Positions 1 through 8,397 of a stretch of 47,938 bases of DNA are shown here, piece after piece. The position numbers were made by a program, and so were the translations under genes. Each line of letters begins with the position of its first letter. Position 1 is the first letter of the stretch. The notes beneath the pieces are model-generated. The model was not told where the DNA came from, searched no databases, and saw only the letters and a program-made list of their open reading frames with translations. This DNA comes from JARKQH01 sp964631605 (GTDB taxonomy: Bacteria; Verrucomicrobiota; Verrucomicrobiia; Limisphaerales; UBA8199): assembly GCA_964631605.1 (NCBI GenBank), contig CAZVYG010000033.1:1-47938 (forward strand). Direction: 5' to 3'.

Positions 1-2462
1 GCGCCGAGCCGTTGCTTGAACTGCTCGACCAGACGCTGGTGCGAGGCGTTGGCCTCGGCATCGGTCAGGCTGCGCTCGGCGCTGCGATAGGTGAAGGCGT
101 AGGCCATGCTCTTTTGGCCGGGAGGCACGTTGCGGCCCCGAAACACGTCGAACAACTCGACGGACTCGAGATGCGCCGGCCTGGCCTGCTTCACGACTTG
201 GAGGATGGCTTCATGGGTGGTGGTTTCCGGCACCACCATGGCCACATCGCGACGAATGGCTGGATACGCCGGCAACGGCTTGAACGAACGGGTCGTGATG
301 CGGCGGGCCAGCACCTGGTCCAGGTCCAGTTCCGCCAACAACACCGCATCGCGCAGATCGTATTTGCGCGCCAGCGTGGGCTGCAATTGCCCCAACTCGC
401 CGATTTGCAGCTTGCCCAACTGGATGACCGCCGATTCCAGGAACAAGGCGGTCGGCTCGGAGCGCCGCGCGTACGTCAAGCCGCGCAGGCCAAACTGCTC
501 GCAGAATTCCTCGACCAGACCTTTAAGGTCGTAAATATCGAACTTTGCTTCGCGGTCAGCTCCGGACCAGAATAGCGGCTGGCGCCGGCCGGTGAGGGCG
601 ATCGCGACGCGCCGCATTTCGCGAACCGCAGGGGCTGCGTCCGAAGCGGAAGCGGTTTGGGTCTGAAAAACACGGCCGAGTTCGAACAGGGCGACATCGT
701 AGGTTTTATAACTGATATTGTGCTGGAGGGCATCCAACAGGCCGGGGAGCAGGCTGGGGCGGAGGGTATCCATGTCGCTGCTCAAGGGTTTGCCCAAGCT
801 CACCACTGACCCCGCTGCGACCAAGGCCGCCGCCGACTGCGAAATGAGGGTCTGGCCTTGCGCTTCGAACAGGCCCAAGCCGGTGAGAATTCGCCTCGCC
901 TCGGCCAAATCGTCATGCACGGCATCGTAGGCATTGGCGCCGATGGCGCCGCGAGGCGGCGTTGCGGGAATCCGATCCACGCCGTAGAGCCGCGCGACCT
1001 CCTCGATGAGATCCACCTCCCGTTTCAGGTCCACGCGGAAGGTGGGGATGGCGAAGGTAACCGGCTCGGGCGGTTCCGCCGGAGCCCCCACCGGCCGGGG
1101 CTTCCGGCCCACCGTTTTCAGTTCCAGGCGGCTGAGATAGTTTTCGATCGCTTCCGGTGGCAGCTCGACTCCGAGCAATTCGCCGACTTTGTGGTGGCGC
1201 AGACTCACCTGCCGCGGTTTGATCGGGACGGGGCAGGCGTCCACCGCTCCAGCGGCCAGCGAGCCGCCGGCGGTCTGGAGGATCAACAGGGCGGCTCGCC
1301 GGCTCGCCCAATCACAAATGCCGATGTCGCTGCCACGCTCGAACCGGTAGGAGGATTCGGTCCGCAACTCGAGCCGTTTGGAGGTCGCCCGGATGTTCTG
1401 CGGTTTGAAACAGGCGCTTTCGATCAGCACGTCGGTGGTGTCGGGCTGGATTTCGCTGTTCTGGCCGCCCATGATGCCCGCCAGCGCGACCGCCTTGACC
1501 TCATCGGCAATCAGCAACATGCCGTCGCTCAGGAGGCGCTCCTGGCCGTCCAACGTCATGAACTTCTCCCCTGCCCCGGCGCGGCGCACAACGATGGTTG
1601 GACACGTGGCCGCGCCCGCCTTCGCCAGCAGGCGATAATCAAACGCGTGCAGGGGCTGGCCCACTTCAAACATGACGTAGTTGGTCACGTCCACCACGTT
1701 GTTGATACTGCGCACACCAATCTTTTCGAGCGTGCTGGCAAGCCAGGCGGGGCTCGGTCCAACCTTCACGCCGCGGATCACGCGGGCGTTGTAACGCGGG
1801 CACAACTCCGCGTCCTCGACCCGCACCCGCACCCAGGTGTCGGCCGCCGGCTCGGTTTCCGTCAATTGGACCTCGGGCCATTTGAGCTCGTTGCCGGTGA
1901 GGGCGGCGATTTCGCGCGCGATGCCGATCACGCTGTTGAGGTCCGGTCGGTTGGGGGTGATTTCCAGGTCGTACACCACGTCGCTGCCCGTCCGGCCCAG
2001 GTATTCGGCAAATGGCTGTCCCACTTTCGCGTCCTCCCGCAGGATCAGGAGTCCTTGCGCGTCCTCCGCCAGACCCAGCTCCTTCGGCGAGCACATCATG
2101 CCGTGCGATTCGACTCCTCGAATCTTGCCAACCTTGATGGTGAAGGGTGCCTCGCCCGGTTTGGCCGGCAGAGTCTTGCCCGGCAGAATCAGGGGCACCT
2201 TGTCGCCCGGCTTAAAGTTGTCCGCCCCGCAAACGATCTGGCGCTCGCCGGCGCCGTCGTTGACCCGGCAGACGGAAAGCTTGTCGGCGTTGGGATGCTT
2301 TTCGCGGGTGATGACCTGGGCGACCACAATCCCGTCGAATTCGCCCCCCACTTTTTCCACTCCCTCGACTTCGAGGCCGAGCATCGTGAGGCGCTCGGCC
2401 AAATCGGCCGGCGACCAGTCGAAATCCACGTACTGTTTGAGCCAGTTGAGCGTTACTTTCAT
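1..2462 (-). CDS. pheT: Phenylalanine-tRNA ligase beta subunit, C-terminus cut by window edge
   Basis: Cytoplasmic PheRS beta chain, which with PheS charges tRNA-Phe. The frame is open for 820 codons from ATG 2462 to the window edge. It starts MKVTLNWLKQYVDFDW, typical of bacterial PheT, followed by the tRNA-binding (EMAP-like) domain at about 40-150 (HPNADKLSVCRV), the B3/B4 region with SINNVVDVTNYVM, the B5 domain and the C-terminal anticodon-binding (FDX-ACB) domain ending in RSLTDAEANASHQRLVEQF. Only a few C-terminal residues should be missing, given the usual length near 800-830. It lies 38 bp downstream of pheS on the same strand, the normal pheST operon order. The gene is complete enough to look functional; no frameshift is visible. 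Confidence 0.96.
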   Translation of the reverse strand, partial: MKVTLNWLKQYVDFDWSPADLAERLTMLGLEVEGVEKVGGEFDGIVVAQVITREKHPNADKLSVCRVNDGAGERQIVCGADNFKPGDKVPLILPGKTLPAKPGEAPFTIKVGKIRGVESHGMMCSPKELGLAEDAQGLLILREDAKVGQPFAEYLGRTGSDVVYDLEITPNRPDLNSVIGIAREIAALTGNELKWPEVQLTETEPAADTWVRVRVEDAELCPRYNARVIRGVKVGPSPAWLASTLEKIGVRSINNVVDVTNYVMFEVGQPLHAFDYRLLAKAGAATCPTIVVRRAGAGEKFMTLDGQERLLSDGMLLIADEVKAVALAGIMGGQNSEIQPDTTDVLIESACFKPQNIRATSKRLELRTESSYRFERGSDIGICDWASRRAALLILQTAGGSLAAGAVDACPVPIKPRQVSLRHHKVGELLGVELPPEAIENYLSRLELKTVGRKPRPVGAPAEPPEPVTFAIPTFRVDLKREVDLIEEVARLYGVDRIPATPPRGAIGANAYDAVHDDLAEARRILTGLGLFEAQGQTLISQSAAALVAAGSVVSLGKPLSSDMDTLRPSLLPGLLDALQHNISYKTYDVALFELGRVFQTQTASASDAAPAVREMRRVAIALTGRRQPLFWSGADREAKFDIYDLKGLVEEFCEQFGLRGLTYARRSEPTALFLESAVIQLGKLQIGELGQLQPTLARKYDLRDAVLLAELDLDQVLARRITTRSFKPLPAYPAIRRDVAMVVPETTTHEAILQVVKQARPAHLESVELFDVFRGRNVPPGQKSMAYAFTYRSAERSLTDAEANASHQRLVEQFKQRLG

Positions 2463-2500
2463 GGCAAAAAAAAGAGGTTGAGGCGGGCGGGCCGCGCTAG

Positions 2501-3517
2501 CTAGAACTGGCCCAGGAACCGAAGATCATTCTGGTAAAAAAGACGGATGTCATTGATGCCATATCGAATCATGGCAATACGCTCGATTCCAAACCCGAAC
2601 GCCCAGCCGGTCCAGACTTCCGGATCGTAGCCCACGTTCTCAAACACCTGCGGATGGACCATGCCGCAGCCGGCAATCTCGAGCCATTCCTTGCCCATCT
2701 TGCGAGTCAGGGCGCTGCTGAAATCAATTTCGAAACTCGGCTCGGTGTAGCTGAAATAATGCGGGCGAAAGCGAATCCGCGTGTCCGAGCCCATCAGTTC
2801 CTTGAACACAAACTCGACAGTGCCCTTCAAGTCCGCAACCGTCACCTGGCGATCCACGTAAAGCCCTTCGACCTGCTGAAAGGTGGGGTTATGCGTGGCG
2901 TCGGCGTTATCCCGACGGTAAACCCGCCCCGGAACGATGATGCGCACCGGCGGCGGCTGTTTCTGCATGACGCGGATTTGCACCGAGGAGGTGTGCGTGC
3001 GCAGCAAGGCCGGGGCGACGCCGGGAGGAGCGGCCAGGTAAAACGTGTCCTGGGTGTCCCGCGCCGGGTGGTCGGCCGGGGTGTTCAACGCGTCAAAACA
3101 GTGGTAATCGTCCTCGACCTCGGGGCCGTCCGCGACGACAAAACCGATTTTCCGAAAACTGCGAACGATCGCCTCGGTAACCTGAGTCAGCGGATGGAAT
3201 TTGCCCAGCACCCGCCGCCGCCCGGGCAACGTGAAATCCGTCGGTTCCTTCGGCAGGGCGGCCTTCAACTCCAGTTCCGCCCGGCGTTGGGCCAACGCCG
3301 CCTCCAATTCCGCCTTGGCGGAGTTGATTACTTTGCCGGCGGCGGGTTTCTCCTCTTTGGGCAGCGAGCCCAACTGCTTCATCAGGGCGGTGAACCTGCC
3401 GTTTGAGCCCAGGAAAGCGACCCGCGCCTGTTCCAAGGCGGTGGCATCGCCGGCGGCGGCAAACTCCGCAAGGGCGGCCTGTTTGAGCGGTTCTATCTGG
3501 TCAAGAATTGCTGCCAT
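2501..3517 (-). CDS. pheS: Phenylalanine-tRNA ligase alpha subunit
   Basis: Catalytic alpha chain of the PheRS heterotetramer, 338 residues, the usual size. An N-terminal coiled-coil (about 1-90) is followed by the class II synthetase core. Visible motifs are the HPLTQV stretch that opens the core, motif 2 with GRVYRRDNADATHNPTFQQVEG, and motif 3 near the C-terminus with GWAFGFGIERIAMIRYGI. The frame could extend upstream to a GTG at 3580, but ATG 3517 (MAAILDQIEPLK) matches the family N-terminus and is preferred. It sits between rplT (145 bp upstream) and pheT (38 bp downstream), as in the classic rpmI-rplT-pheST arrangement, although here infC is absent from the front of the operon. Confidence 0.97.
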   Translation of the reverse strand: MAAILDQIEPLKQAALAEFAAAGDATALEQARVAFLGSNGRFTALMKQLGSLPKEEKPAAGKVINSAKAELEAALAQRRAELELKAALPKEPTDFTLPGRRRVLGKFHPLTQVTEAIVRSFRKIGFVVADGPEVEDDYHCFDALNTPADHPARDTQDTFYLAAPPGVAPALLRTHTSSVQIRVMQKQPPPVRIIVPGRVYRRDNADATHNPTFQQVEGLYVDRQVTVADLKGTVEFVFKELMGSDTRIRFRPHYFSYTEPSFEIDFSSALTRKMGKEWLEIAGCGMVHPQVFENVGYDPEVWTGWAFGFGIERIAMIRYGINDIRLFYQNDLRFLGQF

Positions 3518-3662
3518 AACAGAAAAATCAACATGTTGCCGAACCACCCCGGCAACCAGGTCCCTCGCCGCGCCGGCCACTCGACTCCAAATAAAAAACG
3601 GGCGAACCGCGAGGTCGCCCGTGGATCCTTGGGCCAGTGCGCTGGCGAGGAAATATCCGAAA

Positions 3663-4034
3663 TCAGGCCTTCGCCGCTTTGGCCTTCAGGGCGCCCTGGG
3701 CGACTTTCACCAACTCGCCAAACGCCGTCGCGTCGGTAGCGGCAAGGTCGGCGATGATTTTGCGGTCAAGGGCGACCTTGGCGGCTTTGAGCCCTTCCAT
3801 GAGCCGGCTGTAGGTCATGCCTGCAGCGCGGGCCGCGGCGTTGATCCGAATCTGCCACAAGGCCCGGAAGTTGCGTTTCTTGGTCCGGCGGTCACGATAG
3901 GCATATTGCCGGCCATGGTCCACCGCGTCGGAAGCATAGCGATAAAGCTTCGACCGGCGCATGCGAAAGCCTTTGGCGGCCCGAAGCATCCGGGTGCGGC
4001 GTTTGCGAGAAGCGGGAGCATTGGTTACGCGCAT
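3663..4034 (-). CDS. rplT: 50S ribosomal protein bL20
   Basis: Large-subunit protein needed early in 50S assembly, 123 residues, full length. It begins MRVTNAPASRKRRTRMLRAAKGF and has the basic N-terminal arm, the conserved RRTKKRNFRALWQIRINAA segment and a C-terminal globular domain with MTYSRLMEGLK. In many bacteria bL20 binds its own mRNA leader and represses rpmI-rplT; no leader structure was worked out here. It lies 44 bp after rpmI and 145 bp before pheS on the same strand, so the four genes are probably co-transcribed. Confidence 0.97.
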   Translation of the reverse strand: MRVTNAPASRKRRTRMLRAAKGFRMRRSKLYRYASDAVDHGRQYAYRDRRTKKRNFRALWQIRINAAARAAGMTYSRLMEGLKAAKVALDRKIIADLAATDATAFGELVKVAQGALKAKAAKA

Positions 4035-4078
4035 AGATGATAATCAATCAGAAAGTTGAAAGTGCCTGGACGCGGCGC

Positions 4079-4288
4079 TTAATGACTAAAAGGCAGACTC
4101 TGTTTGATCCGATACTCATCCGTGGGGTCCACCGCGGTGGTTCCCCGCAAAGCACGGCGGCGCTTCGGCTTTTTGGTCTGACACAGGTGCCGCCGCCCCG
4201 CGCTCGAGCGCAGCACTTTGCCGCCGGCGGTGATTTTGAATCGTTTCGCCACGGACTTCTTGGTTTTGATGCCTTTTGGACGTCGCAT
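4079..4288 (-). CDS. rpmI: 50S ribosomal protein bL35
   Basis: Large-subunit protein bL35, 69 residues. Family features are the basic N-terminal stretch with KTKKSVAKRFKITAGGKVLR and the downstream RRRALRGTTAV segment. Start ATG 4288 gives MRRPKGIKTKK; the usual MPK start is slightly varied. First gene of the rpmI-rplT-pheS-pheT cluster; the preceding infC that heads this operon in most bacteria is instead located about 7.5 kb away on the other strand. The 139 bp up to the neighbouring aminotransferase gene must hold its promoter, unless it is read from that gene. Confidence 0.95.
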   Translation of the reverse strand: MRRPKGIKTKKSVAKRFKITAGGKVLRSSAGRRHLCQTKKPKRRRALRGTTAVDPTDEYRIKQSLPFSH

Positions 4289-4427
4289 AGTAAATTCAAA
4301 CTTTCTTCAAAAAAGAGCGCGCAATATAGGCAGGGTACCCAACTGAATCAAGCGGTATTTTTAGGGCATTTTGCGTCGTCGGGACGGCTCAGGAGTGAAG
4401 GGGGGCACCACTGCTGCCCGCCCCACC

Positions 4428-5279
4428 TTACTCTTCGCCGGCGGAAAGTGGCTGGGCAAGGACTTGCTGGAGCCGATGCGTGAGCGGACAGCGCGACAGC
4501 GGCTGGCCGTCCAGTTCCACAATTTCCACAATGCCGCGCGAGGTGGAGGTGAGAAACACGCCGTCGGCTTGAAGCAAATCCAGTCGTCGGAGGGGCTCCT
4601 CAACCGTCTGCAGTCCGAGTTGGGGGCACAATTCAAGGACAGCGCCGCGGGTAATGCCCGGCAGGACCCCTTCGGTTGGCGGGGGGGTGAGAACCCGCAG
4701 GCCCCTGATGCAAAACAAGTTGCCGCTGGACAGGGTCGCAGCATGGCCGCGATCATTGAGCAGCAGGGCTTCGTCAGCGCCCGCCGCGTCGGCCTCCGCC
4801 CGGGCAAGGACGTGGCGCAGCTTGTTGCCGGACTTGATGGCCGCCAAGGGATCATTCGCGGGGAGACGCAGGGAGGCCGTCACAATTCTCCAAAGCGGAA
4901 GCGGACCTGGTCCGGGCGCGGGGTGGAGGCTCATGACGAGCGTTGCGGGTCCCGCGCCGGCAGGGGAATAGCCTCGCGGCCCGACGCCGCGGGAGAGGGT
5001 CAGGCGGAGGATGGCATCGTCCAGGCCGTTCGCGACGAGCAGTTGATCGGCAAACGCGGCGAGTTGTTCGAATGAATAGGGGATGGGCAATCGAAGCAAA
5101 GCGGCGCCGCGCTGCAGGCGCTCGAGATGCCGCCGCCAACGCACGCACCGGCGTTGCCGCACCCGCAGCGTTTCGAAAACCGAGTCGCCATACAGGAACC
5201 CGCGGTCGAACACCGAAACCACCGCGTCGGCCTCGGCGACAAACTTGCCATTCAGAAATACGGTCACAGCTTGAGGCAA
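4428..5279 (-). CDS. Aminotransferase class IV (BCAT / D-amino-acid aminotransferase / ADC lyase type)
   Basis: PLP-dependent fold-type IV enzyme, 283 residues. It shows the family signature FDRGFLYGDSVFETLR near residues 24-39, a lysine in the AIKSGNKLRHVLARAEA segment that fits the PLP Schiff-base position, and the phosphate-binding region with LSSGNLFCIRG. The family includes branched-chain aminotransferase (IlvE), D-alanine aminotransferase (Dat) and aminodeoxychorismate lyase (PabC); the sequence alone does not decide, though the short length favours PabC or Dat. The start is probably TTG 5279, because an AGGAGG Shine-Dalgarno sequence (plus-strand CCTCCT at 5288-5293) lies 8 nt upstream; GTG 5267 is an alternative. 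It is 139 bp upstream of rpmI on the same strand and divergent from the BrkB gene. Confidence 0.9.
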   Translation of the reverse strand: MPQAVTVFLNGKFVAEADAVVSVFDRGFLYGDSVFETLRVRQRRCVRWRRHLERLQRGAALLRLPIPYSFEQLAAFADQLLVANGLDDAILRLTLSRGVGPRGYSPAGAGPATLVMSLHPAPGPGPLPLWRIVTASLRLPANDPLAAIKSGNKLRHVLARAEADAAGADEALLLNDRGHAATLSSGNLFCIRGLRVLTPPPTEGVLPGITRGAVLELCPQLGLQTVEEPLRRLDLLQADGVFLTSTSRGIVEIVELDGQPLSRCPLTHRLQQVLAQPLSAGEE

Positions 5280-5455
5280 TCATGCCCCCTCCTGGTCCCG
5301 GGTTCGAGAAAAGAAATGCCCGGACGTTCTCCCCCAACGTGTCATCCCGTCCACGCACCATTCTCCGGCTCCCTACTCGAGCGAGCCCGCCGCGCGCCAA
5401 AGGCAACTGTCAACCGTGAGAGGGCGTTGTGCCGTCCGTCTGTTCGGTTAGGGCT

Positions 5456-5483
5456 TTGACTTGAACCCCTGCTCTGTTAGCGT
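5456..5483 (+). promoter_or_regulatory. Putative sigma-70 promoter for the BrkB-family gene
   Basis: TTGACT at 5456-5461 and TAGCGT at 5478-5483 with 16 bp between. The -35 match is good and the -10 weak. The expected transcription start lies only a few bases before ATG 5495, so the leader would be very short. Inference from sequence only. Confidence 0.35.
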
Positions 5484-5494
5484 GGCGGCGAGTC

Positions 5495-7126
5495 ATGTGG
5501 AAACTCTTTGCCAGGCTGCGGAAACTCTGGGACGAGTTTGAGGTCTTGCTGGACGACCGGCTGTGGAGCCGTCAAGCCAGCCTCTCGCGCCTGCAGCGGT
5601 TTGTCCATTTCTGGGTTTTGGTGGGGCGCAGTTTTTCGCGGGCGCGTTGCCCGCTGCGCGCCGCGGGGCTTTCGTACACGACACTGCTGGCGCTGATCCC
5701 GATGCTGGCCGTGGTCGCCAGCGTCACCAGCACCTTTCTCAAGCAGGAAGGCGAGGAGAAGATTGACCTGCTGATCCTGAAACTTGTTGCCAGCGTCACC
5801 CCGCCCGACATCGTGACCAACACCACCGCCGGTGCTCCCGTGCCCGGCCCCATCCATCCGGCAGTCAAAGGCCCGCCAGAACAGCCGCCCCTGACTCCGG
5901 GTCCCGTGCCCGCTTCCACCAACGACAGCGCGCCCGCCGGGGCGCCGTCGCCAGACCAAGAGGCGCCCGGTCCCCCTGCGGTGGCTGCCAGCGAAACCGC
6001 CCTACCGTCCTTCGTTCGCGCCGCGGATGCCGTGCACGCCCGCCGGCAGATCGCCCGCAACATCAACGAATTCATTCAAAACACCCGGAGCGGCGCGCTG
6101 GGGGTCACCGGGAGTGTGGTGCTGATCTTTGTGGCCATCGCCATGCTCGTGCGCATCGAGGAAACCTTCAATGACATCTGGGGCGTGGCGCACGGCCGAA
6201 CCTGGTTCATGCGCATCGTGCTCTACTGGGGCGTGATCAGCCTGGCCCCCCTGCTGCTGGTGTTGACGCTTGGCCTGGCCACCGGCCCGCATCTGGGCGC
6301 CACGAAACAATTTCTCGCGGCCATGCCCTGGGCCAGCAGCCTGGTCTTCCAGGTCCTCCCCGTCGTCGTGCTCTGCCTGAGCTTCGGTCTTTTCTACATG
6401 CTGATGCCCAACACCAAGGTGCGCTGGGACGCCGCCCTGGCCGGCGGAGTGGTGGGCGGCGGGCTGTTTCATCTGAACAACCTGGTGAGCGTGCTTTACG
6501 TGTCCCGCGTGGTGGCGTATAGCAAAATCTACGGGAGCCTGGGCCTGGTGCCGGTGTTCATGGTGGGCCTCTATTTGTCCTGGACCATCCTGCTGCTGGG
6601 CGCGCAAGTCGCCTACGCCTACCAAAACCGGACCACCTATTTCGAGGAAAAACAGGTCGAAAACATCAACCAGCGCGGGCGGGAATTCGTCGCCCTTCGC
6701 CTCATGACGCTGGTCGGCCAGCGCTTCCTCCGCGGCCAGCCGCCGCCGGGCGCCACCCCGATTGCGGAGCAACTCGGGGTGCCCACCCGGCTGGTTCGGC
6801 AAATCATGCAGACTCTCTGCGCGGCCCGCCTGGCGGCCGAAACCACCGGTCCCGAGCCCGCGTATCTGCCGGCCCGGCCGCTCGAGACCATCACCTGCCA
6901 CGACATCCTGATGGCCATGAGGTCGTCGCATGGACAGGAACTGGCCACGCGAGAGGAGCCTTCGCGGGGGGAGGTTTACGGGGAGTTCCAGCGCATCCAG
7001 GAAGCGGAGCGCCAGGCCGCCAGCTCGGTGACCATCCTGGACCTGGTGCATCGGGCGTTCGCCCGCGAGTTGTCCGGCGCCGCCCCACCCAACGCGCTGC
7101 CCAATGCCCAACCCGCTTCAACTTGA
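5495..7126 (+). CDS. YihY/BrkB family inner-membrane protein with a proline-rich loop and winged-helix tail
   Basis: Polytopic membrane protein of the YihY/virulence factor BrkB family (once misnamed ribonuclease BN); molecular role unsettled. It has 543 residues, against about 300-450 for most members. An N-terminal helix leads to the family segment RAAGLSYTTLLALIPMLAVV (about 55-74), then later membrane helices including SGALGVTGSVVLIFVAIAML, the NDIWGV motif, and the AYSKIYGSLGLVPVFMVGLY segment. Residues about 102-172, between the first and second membrane parts, form an unusual Pro/Ala-rich, presumably periplasmic loop. The C-terminal cytosolic region (about 390-500, with TPIAEQLGVPTRLVRQIM) resembles the winged-helix domain seen in longer BrkB proteins. 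It is followed by alanine dehydrogenase 36 bp downstream. Confidence 0.9.
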   Translation: MWKLFARLRKLWDEFEVLLDDRLWSRQASLSRLQRFVHFWVLVGRSFSRARCPLRAAGLSYTTLLALIPMLAVVASVTSTFLKQEGEEKIDLLILKLVASVTPPDIVTNTTAGAPVPGPIHPAVKGPPEQPPLTPGPVPASTNDSAPAGAPSPDQEAPGPPAVAASETALPSFVRAADAVHARRQIARNINEFIQNTRSGALGVTGSVVLIFVAIAMLVRIEETFNDIWGVAHGRTWFMRIVLYWGVISLAPLLLVLTLGLATGPHLGATKQFLAAMPWASSLVFQVLPVVVLCLSFGLFYMLMPNTKVRWDAALAGGVVGGGLFHLNNLVSVLYVSRVVAYSKIYGSLGLVPVFMVGLYLSWTILLLGAQVAYAYQNRTTYFEEKQVENINQRGREFVALRLMTLVGQRFLRGQPPPGATPIAEQLGVPTRLVRQIMQTLCAARLAAETTGPEPAYLPARPLETITCHDILMAMRSSHGQELATREEPSRGEVYGEFQRIQEAERQAASSVTILDLVHRAFARELSGAAPPNALPNAQPAST

Positions 7127-7162
7127 TCGCCAACTGACCCTCATCATCAACCCCAGCGCATT

Positions 7163-8263
7163 ATGATCATCGGAGTCCCGAAAGAGATCAAACACCAGGA
7201 ATACCGCGTCGCCCTGTTGCCGTCCGCGGCTTACCAACTGATCAAGCGCGGTCACCAGGTCGTGGTCGAGAGCAACGCCGGCGCAGGCAGCGGTTACCCC
7301 GACTCGGACTACGTCCAGGCCGGCGCCCGGATCGTGACCGACCACGCCGCCGCCTTCGAGGAAGCGGAGCTGGTCGTCAAGGTAAAAGAGCCGCAGCCCT
7401 CGGAGTTCCGGCTCCTCCGCCCCGGCCAGATTCTGTTCACCTACCTGCACCTTGCGGCGGACCGCCAGCTCACCGAGGCGCTCATGAAGTCGGGCGTGAC
7501 GGCCCTGGCTTATGAAACGATCGAGGTCAACCGTCGCTTGCCGCTGTTGGAGCCGATGAGCGAAATCGCGGGCCGAATGTCAATCCTGGTCGGGGGCTAT
7601 TTCCTGGCCAAACATTGCGGCGGCAGCGGGGTGTTGCTCGGGGGCGTGCCCGGGGTGTTGCCGGGCAAAGTGGTGGTGCTGGGCGGCGGAACCTCCGGCA
7701 TCAATGCGGCCCGCATGGCGCAAGGCCTCGGCGCCGACGTGACCATCCTGGAAGTGGACCTCGAGAGAATGCGATTTCTGGATATTACGTTGCACACGGC
7801 CCACACGCTTTACTCGACCGAGGCGCACCTGCTGGAATTGCTGCCGTCGGTGGACCTCCTGATTGGCGCGGTGTTGGTTCCGGGCGCGCGGGCCCCCCGC
7901 CTGATCCGGCGGGACATGCTCCAAAGAATGCGGCCGGGCAGTGTGTTGGTGGACATAGCCATTGACCAGGGCGGGTGCGCGGAAACCTCCCGCCCCACGA
8001 CCCATGACCACCCGGTGTTTGTCGAGGAAGGCGTCACCCACTACTGCGTGGCCAACATGCCGGGCGCTTACGCCCGCACCGCCACCCAGGCGCTCACCAA
8101 CGTTACCTACCGCTACATTGAAGTGTTGGCCGACTCCGGCCTGGCCGAAGCCTGCCAGCGCCAGCCCGCGCTGGTCAGGGGCATCAATGTCATGAACGGA
8201 CAACTCACCCATCCGGCCGTCGCCAATGCCCATGGTTTGCCGTTTTCTTCTCCGGGGCTTTGA
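7163..8263 (+). CDS. ald: Alanine dehydrogenase
   Basis: NAD-dependent L-alanine dehydrogenase, interconverting alanine and pyruvate plus ammonia in the cytoplasm. The 366 residues equal the family length. It opens MIIGVPKEIKHQEYRVALLP, the AlaDH/PNT N-terminal signature; the NAD-binding Rossmann segment GKVVVLGGGTSGINAARMAQ is at about 168-187, and the second signature VLVPGARAPRLI is present. The conserved TRPTTHDHPVF and YCVANMPGAYARTAT segments of AlaDH are present near the C-terminus, which separates it from transhydrogenase alpha chains. It probably supports growth on alanine or ammonia assimilation. The C-terminal residues (about 350 onward) are less conserved in general. Confidence 0.96.
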   Translation: MIIGVPKEIKHQEYRVALLPSAAYQLIKRGHQVVVESNAGAGSGYPDSDYVQAGARIVTDHAAAFEEAELVVKVKEPQPSEFRLLRPGQILFTYLHLAADRQLTEALMKSGVTALAYETIEVNRRLPLLEPMSEIAGRMSILVGGYFLAKHCGGSGVLLGGVPGVLPGKVVVLGGGTSGINAARMAQGLGADVTILEVDLERMRFLDITLHTAHTLYSTEAHLLELLPSVDLLIGAVLVPGARAPRLIRRDMLQRMRPGSVLVDIAIDQGGCAETSRPTTHDHPVFVEEGVTHYCVANMPGAYARTATQALTNVTYRYIEVLADSGLAEACQRQPALVRGINVMNGQLTHPAVANAHGLPFSSPGL

Positions 8264-8319
8264 CGGGAGCCGGCCGGGGCGTGGCTGGACAAAACGCTTT
8301 TCCTGCTCGAAAGGTGTAA

Positions 8320-8367
8320 GGGCTGGGGGCGACCTTGAACGGCTGGCGTTCAAGATTGTCTCAGCCC
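8320..8367 (+). other. Long imperfect stem-loop upstream of the M16 peptidase gene
   Basis: A perfect 8-bp stem, CTTGAACG 8334-8341 and CGTTCAAG 8347-8354 with a 5-nt loop, is extended after an internal bulge by GGGCTG 8320-8325 pairing with CAGCCC 8362-8367. No U-run follows, so it is not a standard terminator for ald. It ends 30 nt before ATG 8398 and could be a processing, stability or translational element. Confidence 0.5.
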
Positions 8368-8397
8368 CGGTGAATTGGTGACTGAACGCATGGAATT

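Noticed and set aside
858..2504. Long plus-strand open frame of 548 codons
   Set aside because: It is the antisense of pheT, with low-complexity His/Arg/Gly-rich translation and no family signature.
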